Part shown: positions 1 to 5,388 of the stretch, in pieces
Layout: every line of letters begins with the position of its first letter
Numbering within the stretch: the first letter of the stretch is position 1
NCBI GenBank assembly: GCA_030430875.1
Contig: JAUIKI010000097.1
Coordinates: forward strand, 1 to 6,046
Origin: Gammaproteobacteria bacterium
Lineage (GTDB): Bacteria > Pseudomonadota > Gammaproteobacteria > Pseudomonadales > JAUIKI01
Direction: 5' to 3'
Length of the DNA: 6,046 nucleotides
The notes under the pieces: model-generated
The model's database searches: none
What the model was told of the DNA's origin: nothing
Seen by the model: the letters and a program-made list of their open reading frames with translations, nothing else
Made by a program: the position numbers and the translations under genes

Positions 1-212
1 GCAAATGGGGAAGCGGTAGTTTTGCTTTTAAGAAGCATTGGGGGTTTGAACCTGAGCCGTTGAATTATCAAAATTATTTGTTGAGTGCTGATAAGCCCGC
101 AGATCTTAACCCAAATAACCCTAGTTATAAAACCTATATTAAAGTGTGGAAAAAACTCCCTGTTTGCGTGACCACTTGGCTTGGGCCTTACGTTGCTAAA
201 TATTTATGCTAA
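1..212 (+). CDS. FemAB-type XrtA/PEP-CTERM-associated protein, C-terminal fragment
   Basis: An open frame enters from the left edge (first full codon at 3) and ends at TAA 210-212, giving 69 residues. It begins KWGSGSFAFKKHWGF, continues through EPLNYQNYLL and a DLNPNNPSYK segment, and ends in a W-K-x-LP stretch. This matches the C-terminal end of the FemAB-related (GNAT-fold peptidyltransferase-like) proteins that accompany exosortase A in extracellular-polysaccharide loci. Those proteins are predicted cytoplasmic acyl- or aminoacyl-transferases of about 340-350 residues, and their exact substrate is not established. Only the last fifth is visible, so the catalytic core cannot be judged. The stop lies 15 bp before the xrtA start, consistent with one operon. 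The assignment rests on pattern recall of the tail and on the downstream genes. Confidence 0.72.
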   Translation, partial: KWGSGSFAFKKHWGFEPEPLNYQNYLLSADKPADLNPNNPSYKTYIKVWKKLPVCVTTWLGPYVAKYLC

Positions 213-227
213 TAGGGCTGGCTACTG

Positions 228-1670
228 ATGACTGAAAAAACCATGCTTTCTAATTTATCTCGCCAAATCACTCAGTCATTGGTTTTGTTGGTGATTGCTT
301 GGTTGTTAGTGTTTTTTTGTTATGCTGAGACTTGGCAAAGCATGCTACATATTTGGTATAACTCTTCTACTTACCAGCATTGTTTTTTAATTCCCATCAT
401 TAGTGCTTATTTAATTTTGCAAAAGTGTAAGCAGTTAAAAAGCAATTTAGTTTCTTTTGATTGGATAGCACTTGTTGTCATATTTTTTGCAAGCTTGTTA
501 TGGTCTATAGCGACAGCACTTGGTATACAGTTAGGCCAGCACATTATGGTGGTGAGCTTGTTAATTGGTTCAGCCTGGTTTTGTTTGGGGCGATTAATAA
601 CAAAGCTACTACTGTTTCCATTATTGTACTTATATTTCGCCGTGCCTTTTGGTGATTTTCTCATTCCTTATTTGCAAGATTTTACTGCACAGTTTGCCGT
701 CTATGCATTGCGTTTGTCTGGCCTACCTGTTTTGCTGGAAGATAGGCTGATTAGTTTACCTTCCGGTGATTTTTTGGTGGCTGAAGCTTGTAGCGGGGTT
801 AATTATTTAATTGCAAGTGTTGCAATTGGTGCTTTGTTTGCGCATTTGCACTATCGTTGTTGGTGGCGAGTGATTGGGTTTATGTTGTTGGCAGTGGGCC
901 TGCCCATTGTTGCAAATGCAATTCGCGCTTATGGCATTATTATGTTGGCCCATGTAAGTGACTTAAAATTAGCAATTGGAGTTGACCACCTGATTTATGG
1001 CTGGTTGTTTTTTGCTGTGGTCTTATTAGCATTGTTTAGCTTAGGCCGGCTGTTTTCTGAGAATATAAAACAGCATGAGAGGGTGTTATCAAAAAGCACA
1101 ACTTATGGTGCTGGAGCAACAGTTTTAGTCAGCGCCATTTTATTCGCAGCATTATTGTTAGGGCCTATTTTACAAAGCCAGTTTTATAGCCAAGCATTAT
1201 CAGACAAACACTATGCATTAACCAATCAGCAACCTTGGCAACCGGCTGAGAATAACTTGGGCACACGTTTTCTGAAAGCCAGCCAGCAGCAGTTACGTCA
1301 TTATCAGAACATAACTGCTTATTTGTTTGATTATAGCCAAAGCCAATCTGAGCTGGTGAATGCACAGCATCGCTTTTTTGATGCCAAGCATTGGCAGCGT
1401 GCGCAAGCTGAAGTTGTTTATGATGAAAAAGGTAGTTATTGGCGCTTTTTATTAAATAATAAACAGGGGCAGCACTATATTGTTTTTGCTGCATATCAAG
1501 TGGGTGATAGCTATACGCACCGTGGCTGGCAGGTTAAGCTGTGGCAAATGTTGCACTTTATGCGCGGGCAAGTACAGCCCAAATCAGCGTGGGTAATATA
1601 CTACCCAGCTGAACCTGCAAGAAAAGTTGATTTAAAAAGCTACTTGCCCATGGTTCAAGGTTTAAATTAA
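228..1670 (+). CDS. xrtA: exosortase A with fused C-terminal EpsI domain
   Basis: A 480-residue inner-membrane protein. Residues 1 to about 275 form the exosortase domain with roughly eight hydrophobic segments (about 15-31, 51-65, 79-98, 105-120, 124-145, 190-208, 213-235, 255-272). The catalytic residues expected of exosortases are present: Cys188 in EACSGVNYL, Arg233 in NAIRAYG and His254 in VDHLIYGWLFF. A further membrane segment (about 293-312) leads into a C-terminal EpsI-type domain (about 315-480), a fusion typical of exosortase A. The family is thought to cleave and sort proteins with a C-terminal PEP-CTERM signal, in species that also make an exopolysaccharide. The ATG at 228 is 15 bp after the femAB-like stop, with a weak TAGGG at 213-217 as ribosome site. 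ATG 243 is possible but has no better site. No PEP-CTERM substrate gene lies in the window. Family confidence is high. Confidence 0.93.
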   Translation: MTEKTMLSNLSRQITQSLVLLVIAWLLVFFCYAETWQSMLHIWYNSSTYQHCFLIPIISAYLILQKCKQLKSNLVSFDWIALVVIFFASLLWSIATALGIQLGQHIMVVSLLIGSAWFCLGRLITKLLLFPLLYLYFAVPFGDFLIPYLQDFTAQFAVYALRLSGLPVLLEDRLISLPSGDFLVAEACSGVNYLIASVAIGALFAHLHYRCWWRVIGFMLLAVGLPIVANAIRAYGIIMLAHVSDLKLAIGVDHLIYGWLFFAVVLLALFSLGRLFSENIKQHERVLSKSTTYGAGATVLVSAILFAALLLGPILQSQFYSQALSDKHYALTNQQPWQPAENNLGTRFLKASQQQLRHYQNITAYLFDYSQSQSELVNAQHRFFDAKHWQRAQAEVVYDEKGSYWRFLLNNKQGQHYIVFAAYQVGDSYTHRGWQVKLWQMLHFMRGQVQPKSAWVIYYPAEPARKVDLKSYLPMVQGLN

Positions 1671-1683
1671 CAGGAGCATTTAG

Positions 1684-1771
1684 CCTAATCTTTTACAGGT
1701 ACTTTGAATTGCGACACGCTATAAATACATCCCTGTACGCTCGTGATTCAAAGTAGCTGTAAAAGATTGGG
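1684..1771. repeat. 88-bp palindromic (MITE-like) intergenic element
   Basis: The left arm 1684-1709 (CCTAATCTTTTACAGG then TACTTTGAAT) pairs with the right arm 1746-1771 (ATTCAAAGTAGCTG then TAAAAGATTGGG). This gives 26 positions with one mismatch (G1699/G1756) and one G-T pair. The 36-bp centre adds a short CGA/TCG pairing (1712-1714 with 1741-1743) and an inner TACA/TGTA stem (1726-1729 with 1734-1737). It fills almost the whole gap between xrtA and the glycosyltransferase. It has no coding capacity and no adequate T-tract, so it does not look like an ordinary terminator. The form suits a small non-autonomous mobile element or a dispersed palindromic repeat; copy number cannot be seen here. 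In mRNA it would fold into a long hairpin that could affect stability or expression of the downstream genes. Confidence 0.8.
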
Positions 1772-1796
1772 TATCAATTTGGTTGAGAATGAATAT

Positions 1797-2966
1797 ATGT
1801 TAAATCCATCTGCACAATCTGAACCACCATTAATTGCGCATCTTATTTATCGCTTGGATTTTGGTGGCCTAGAAAATGGTTTGGTGAATATCATCAATCA
1901 TATGCCCGAGCAAGCCGCTAGGCACTGTATTGTTTGCTTAACTGATTTCAACCCACTTTATGCCAAACGCTTAACCAGACAAGGTGTTAAAATTTTTTGC
2001 CTACATAAAAAAGAAGGTAAAGACTGGTTGGTTTGGCGGCGTTTGTATCGTTTATTAAAGCAGCTTAAGCCCATATTATTGCACACGCGTAATTTGCCCG
2101 CGCTTGAGGGCCAGCTGGTTGGTTGGCTATTGAAAATACCGGTGCGCATTCATAGCGAGCATGGTCGAGGCAGCACAGATTTATATGGTGATAATAAAAA
2201 ATATCAGTGTTTGCGTCGTCTGGTCAGTTTTTTTGTGCATCGTTATATTGTGTTGTCACATGAATTAATGATGTACTTATGTGATAAAGTAGGCATTAAC
2301 CGCAATCGGATAACACTCATTCATAACGGTGTTGATAGTGAGCGTTATCAACCTATTGATGCACCAGTACACGTGGATGACTTACCCTTTAGCCCAGATA
2401 AGCATTTTATTATTGGTATGGTGGGGCGCATGGATATCAGCAAAGCGCCTATGGATTTGGTGCAAGCATTTAAAGTATTAAAACAGCGCTACCCTAACAA
2501 GCCTTTAAAACTATGCTTAATTGGTCAAGGTGATGAGCAAGCTATCTGCCAGGCATTTTTAGCCGAGCATAATTTGATAGCAGATGCCTGGTTGCCTGGG
2601 GTGCGGCAAGATGTGCCAGCACTATTACAAAACTTTGATGTTTTAGTTTTACCGTCTTTGGTTGAGGGTTTGCCTAATATTGTATTAGAGGCAATGTCTT
2701 GTGCAAAACCGGTTGTGGCCACAGCAGTATGTGGTACACCAGAGCTGGTGCAACATGGTGAGACTGGTTACTTGGTGCAACCTAAGCAGCCAGAGCAGTT
2801 GGCAGCAAGTATTGGGTTTTATTTAGATGCACCTGAGAAGCTAGCATTGCATGGCGCGCAAGGCAGAGCATTGGTTTTAGAATATTTTACACTCACTAAA
2901 ATGATTAATAACTACCACAAATTTTATCAAGAGCAATTAGCATGTGCGGTATTACAGGCATCTTAG
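1797..2966 (+). CDS. GT4-family glycosyltransferase, XrtA/EPS-locus associated
   Basis: A 389-residue GT-B fold glycosyltransferase (Glyco_transf_4 followed by Glycos_transf_1), probably cytoplasmic and moving a sugar from a nucleotide donor to a lipid-linked repeat unit. The N-terminal half opens PPLIAHLIYRLDFGGLENG, the acceptor-side glycine loop typical of the sugar transferases paired with exosortase A. The C-terminal half has LIHNGVD (174-180), VGRMDISKAP (209-218; Arg211 and Lys216 are the expected donor-phosphate contacts) and the E-x7-E motif EGLPNIVLE (290-298). A longer frame starts at GTG 1743, but its first nine or so codons lie in the palindromic repeat arm and family homology starts only near residue 10 of the shorter form, so ATG 1797 is preferred; GAGAA at 1785-1789 is a weak ribosome site. 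The last 25 bp overlap the next gene. The sugar specificity cannot be read from sequence. Confidence 0.9.
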   Translation: MLNPSAQSEPPLIAHLIYRLDFGGLENGLVNIINHMPEQAARHCIVCLTDFNPLYAKRLTRQGVKIFCLHKKEGKDWLVWRRLYRLLKQLKPILLHTRNLPALEGQLVGWLLKIPVRIHSEHGRGSTDLYGDNKKYQCLRRLVSFFVHRYIVLSHELMMYLCDKVGINRNRITLIHNGVDSERYQPIDAPVHVDDLPFSPDKHFIIGMVGRMDISKAPMDLVQAFKVLKQRYPNKPLKLCLIGQGDEQAICQAFLAEHNLIADAWLPGVRQDVPALLQNFDVLVLPSLVEGLPNIVLEAMSCAKPVVATAVCGTPELVQHGETGYLVQPKQPEQLAASIGFYLDAPEKLALHGAQGRALVLEYFTLTKMINNYHKFYQEQLACAVLQAS

Positions 2967-4378
2967 ATTATCAAAAAACACAAGCTATTGATGAAAAGCT
3001 GTTTAACACCATGGTTGATAGTTTAAGCCATCGTGGCCCAGATGCGCGCGGTGTTTTTTTTCATGAGCATATTGCATTTGGGCATAGGCGGCTTTCGGTC
3101 ATTGATTTAAAGCAAGGTGGCCAGCCCATGTTTAGCAATGACAAAAAAACAGTGCTTGTTTTTAACGGTGAAATTTACAACTTTAAAAGTTTAGCCGCTG
3201 AGCTTGCTAAATTAGGCCATAGATTTTACACCAGCTCAGATAGTGAGGTTTTATTAAAAGCTTGGCAAGAGTGGGGTGTTGACTGCGTTCAACACCTGCG
3301 TGGTATGTTTGCATTTGCAATATGGGATGTTGAAAAGCAGTCACTGTTTTTAGCGCGTGATAGATTAGGTATTAAACCTTTATTTTATGGGCTAATGCCC
3401 AATGGTGAATTATTATTTGCATCAGAGTTAAAGCCTTTTTATTTGTATGATGGCTTGAGTAAAACACTGCGTGAAGATGCTGTGTGTGATTATTTCTCCT
3501 TAGGTTATATTCCCGATCCAAAAACCATTTTCCAATCAGTTCATAAGTTGCCACCTGGCCATACATTACAATTTACACCCAGTAAAAACCAAGGCATTTT
3601 GCGTCGTTATTGGGATGTTAATTTTTCACCCTGTCAGACAGCAAGTGCAGCTCAGTTAGAAGAAGAATTAATAAGCCGGTTAAATGAAGCGACACAAATT
3701 CGCACGGTTGCTGATGTGCCTTTAGGGTCTTTTTTATCAGGTGGTGTTGACTCCAGTGCAATCACAGCATTGCTAGCAAACAGTAGAAATCAAGCAGTTA
3801 ACACATTTTCTATTGGCTCACCGGCTAAAGCATTTGATGAGTCAGGCTACGCGCACAAGGTTGCAAAACTACTTGGAACGGATGCAGAACTTGCCTATTC
3901 CGGGGCGATGCTTCAGGATTTCTTGCTTCCCATGCTGACTAATGAAAAGTATGCAGAGTATATTGCATTCCTGACACTTCAATCCACTTCCCCCTGTGGA
4001 CTGGTTGATTTTGAACAGAAAAAATTTGGATGGAATCACTGTCGCGCTGCAGCTCATATTATGACAGCCTGGAAATTTCCGGATGACATCATTTGCTGCG
4101 TTCTGTTACACCATCGAGGTCTTAACATCCTGACCGACGAGAAGCTGAGTAAAACGGCTGCAGCTGCAGTTGCTGTTTCCGCTTTAATCCCATGTCCGAT
4201 GCAGCAAGTTCCAGGTGGTATGCAGCAACTCTTTAAACTGGCCAATGTTTGGAAAGGGTTTGACCTTATCGATATTGCCAAAAAGGTTGATGTTGAATTA
4301 AGAGAAATAGAACAACGAACGACAAACCACATTTCCTTAATCAAACGATGTGAAAAAGCCTCTTTAATAAAAGTCTGA
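2942..4378 (+). CDS. chimeric ORF: XrtA-associated amidotransferase N-terminus joined to HDOD C-terminus
   Basis: Residues 1 to about 313 are an exosortase A-associated class II amidotransferase (asparagine synthase-like). The start MCGITGI supplies the Cys2 nucleophile, which fixes the start at 2942. RGPD (31-34), HRRLSVID (48-55; Arg50), FNGEIYN (74-80; Asn75, Glu77) and SDSE (99-102; Asp100) complete the glutaminase site. The ATP-pyrophosphatase P-loop SGGVDSS is at 266-272, followed by FDESGYAHKVAKLLGT. Family members run to about 630 residues. Here the synthetase domain stops near residue 313 and residues 314-478 belong to an HDOD domain, so the remaining ATP/acceptor-side residues are missing. 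AAGAG at 2929-2933 is a good ribosome site, 8 bp from the ATG. Leucine codons shift from 25 of 36 TTA/TTG before the join to 6 of 20 after (hand count). The frame is open, but the product is very unlikely to be natural. Confidence 0.85.
   Translation: MCGITGILDYQKTQAIDEKLFNTMVDSLSHRGPDARGVFFHEHIAFGHRRLSVIDLKQGGQPMFSNDKKTVLVFNGEIYNFKSLAAELAKLGHRFYTSSDSEVLLKAWQEWGVDCVQHLRGMFAFAIWDVEKQSLFLARDRLGIKPLFYGLMPNGELLFASELKPFYLYDGLSKTLREDAVCDYFSLGYIPDPKTIFQSVHKLPPGHTLQFTPSKNQGILRRYWDVNFSPCQTASAAQLEEELISRLNEATQIRTVADVPLGSFLSGGVDSSAITALLANSRNQAVNTFSIGSPAKAFDESGYAHKVAKLLGTDAELAYSGAMLQDFLLPMLTNEKYAEYIAFLTLQSTSPCGLVDFEQKKFGWNHCRAAAHIMTAWKFPDDIICCVLLHHRGLNILTDEKLSKTAAAAVAVSALIPCPMQQVPGGMQQLFKLANVWKGFDLIDIAKKVDVELREIEQRTTNHISLIKRCEKASLIKV
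3872..3886. other. junction between two unrelated sequence sources
   Basis: Around codons 311-315 of the frame starting at 2942 the protein changes from asparagine synthase-like (ending KVAKLLGT) to HDOD-like (beginning DAELAYSG). In XrtA amidotransferases a histidine-containing continuation is normally expected after the LLGT-type segment. Codon preference and gene content also differ on the two sides. The exact base cannot be fixed because GGAACGGATGCAGAA could belong to either partner, which is what a short shared-word join would leave. No insertion sequence, inverted terminal repeat, tRNA or direct repeat marks the site. This favours an assembly or cloning chimera over mobile-element insertion. 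Confidence 0.8.
3881..4378 (+). pseudogene. HDOD-domain protein, C-terminal fragment (5' part missing)
   Basis: The last 165 residues of the chimeric frame match the second half of an HDOD domain, a degenerate HD phosphohydrolase fold common in bacterial signalling proteins. GAMLQDFLLPMLTNE (321-335) sits where HDOD proteins have the LLHDIGxL segment, here lacking that HD pair. FEQKKFGWNHCRAAAHIMTAW (357-377), written as the family's E-x6-H-x-xx-xxx-xxx-W pattern, and P380 are followed by HH (390-391) in VLLHHRG. The tail after about residue 440 has no motif I recognise. The true start and any N-terminal response-regulator or other domain are lost at the join. Next on the same strand, 177 bp on, is the DUF1802 gene. 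Enzymatic function is doubtful in HDOD proteins generally; a regulatory or scaffold role is usual. Confidence 0.7.
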
Positions 4379-4555
4379 ATTCATTCTCATATCATGATGG
4401 CTTCTGTTCAGATACAGTGTTTACCTTAAACCGATCAAGCAAGCTGAAAAGTGAAAAAACCTGGTTCTTTAATATTGCCTGCGCCTCAATTTATACATTA
4501 ACCTGAATTGTTCACGGTTTTTCTGTGTGATGGTGCTTAAAGGGCGATATTCAAA
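4379..4555. other. intergenic stretch, no clear signal
   Basis: The 177 bp between the HDOD fragment and the DUF1802 gene hold no convincing terminator hairpin. A TATACA at 4492-4497 resembles a -10 box, but no well-spaced -35 accompanies it: TTGCCT at 4475-4480 is only 11 bp away. AAAGGG at 4539-4544 is a possible, slightly distant ribosome site for the ATG at 4556. Confidence 0.35.
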
Positions 4556-5158
4556 ATGAATAGTGATGCCAAAACAATTCGATCTGTATCCAGTTCAATT
4601 GGGTTAAAGGAATGGGCTGCGGTTTGCCTTGCTTTGAGAAACGGTAAACAATCATTGCTTCTTCGTAAAGGTGGGATTCACGAATCTGGAAATCAGTTTC
4701 AAATTGATCATCCGGAGTTCTGGTTTATTCCAACCCGCTTTCATCAGTCTTCCGAGGAAATTATTCCTGAAGAACACGATTTGCTGGATACCTGTTGTGA
4801 AAATAAACCGAAAGAAGGAGAGATTGCTCTTTCAGAATATGCAGTTGTTGAAGAAATTCATTATATCCGTGATGAAGCAAAACTGTCGCGATTAAAAGGA
4901 TTTCATATCCTGAGTGAAGAGACGATCGAGAATCGCTTCTATTATAGAACGACAGGAATATTTGCAGTGATTGTCCGGGTTTATCAAACAGAGAATCCAT
5001 TGATCATTCAGGACGATCCCTCTTATGAAGGTTGCAAGAGTTTTATTGAATTTCCTTCATCGATTCATTCAGACCAAATGAAACCTGTGTTAAGTGAGGA
5101 TGAGCATGCGGATGTGGTCAAACGAATAAGAACATCATTGTTCGGTCATGAAGCTTGA
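4556..5158 (+). CDS. DUF1802 family protein
   Basis: A complete 200-residue soluble protein with no signal peptide or membrane segment. The DUF1802 signature is clear: LKEWAAVCLALRNGKQSLLLRKGGIHE (17-43; key residues Trp20, Arg37, Gly39-Gly40, His42) with the basic RKGGIHE core, then F-x-I-D-H-x-E-F-W (48-56), the PTRFHQ motif (59-64) and near the end YEGCKSFIEFP (157-167), the family's Y-x-GC-x-S closing motif. Length is ordinary for the family, which occurs in cyanobacteria, planctomycetes and Firmicutes and has no established biochemical function. The start at 4556 is the first ATG and lies 12 residues before the conserved region; AAAGGG at 4539-4544 is a modest ribosome site. It shares strand with the HDOD fragment but a 177-bp gap makes co-transcription uncertain. 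Nothing suggests damage. Confidence 0.85.
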   Translation: MNSDAKTIRSVSSSIGLKEWAAVCLALRNGKQSLLLRKGGIHESGNQFQIDHPEFWFIPTRFHQSSEEIIPEEHDLLDTCCENKPKEGEIALSEYAVVEEIHYIRDEAKLSRLKGFHILSEETIENRFYYRTTGIFAVIVRVYQTENPLIIQDDPSYEGCKSFIEFPSSIHSDQMKPVLSEDEHADVVKRIRTSLFGHEA

Positions 5159-5182
5159 ACAGTTGCATGAAGTTTGAACTGT
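5147..5182. repeat. imperfect 17-bp tandem repeat over the DUF1802 stop
   Basis: CATGAAGCTTGAACAGT at 5147-5163 is followed 19 bp on by CATGAAGTTTGAACTGT at 5166-5182, differing at two positions. The first copy contains the last codons and TGA stop of the DUF1802 gene. It looks like a small local duplication. No function is evident. Confidence 0.6.
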
Positions 5183-5224
5183 CAGAAAGCCCAATCTGGA
5201 AAATCATCGTTGAATAATCAAAAC

Positions 5225-5257
5225 AAAAAAAGAGGAGTCGTTTTTACACGGCTCCTC
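5225..5257 (-). terminator. rho-independent terminator for the minus-strand dehydrogenase
   Basis: GAGGAGTCG (5232-5240) and CGGCTCCTC (5249-5257) form a 9-bp stem with one G-T pair around an 8-base loop. On the minus strand the stem is followed by seven T (complement of A 5225-5231), the classic intrinsic terminator layout. In the plus direction the stem is followed by GTTCC, not a T-tract, so it would end DUF1802 transcription poorly at best. It sits about 130 bp past the dehydrogenase stop codon. Confidence 0.8.
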
Positions 5258-5388
5258 GTTCCTAGAGGGTCATTTCTTACTCAAACGAGTTTCATTTCTG
5301 TATAGCAGGTTAGAGTCTTTCATGAAAGTTTTAAAACGATCCACCGACGTTACAGTTAAATCCAATCTGCATCAGGTCATTCAAAAGA

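Noticed and set aside
1684..1771. The palindrome as an intrinsic terminator after xrtA
   Set aside because: Neither side ends in a clean T-tract, the loop region is very long for a terminator, and the downstream gene belongs to the same pathway.
4158..4170. CTGCAGCTGCAG run in the HDOD fragment
   Set aside because: It is explained by an alanine-rich stretch (AAAAAV) in the coding frame; not a separate element.
4054..4344. Minus-strand open frame of 96 codons opposite the HDOD fragment, and similar antisense frames elsewhere
   Set aside because: They lie wholly opposite well-supported coding regions and have low-complexity or family-less products; shadows of the real frames.
2942..4378. A new natural fusion enzyme combining a glutaminase with an HDOD sensor
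   Set aside because: The change occurs inside the synthetase fold with no linker, codon habit changes at the same point, and both partners are incomplete; a chimera explains it better.
4466..4497. Possible sigma-70 promoter before the DUF1802 gene
   Set aside because: TATACA is a fair -10 box but no -35 candidate is at proper spacing, so I do not call it a promoter.
5317..5328. Perfect 12-bp palindrome CTTTCATGAAAG between the dehydrogenase and its terminator
   Set aside because: It is short, AT-rich and lies downstream of the gene on the minus strand, so an operator role is not supported.
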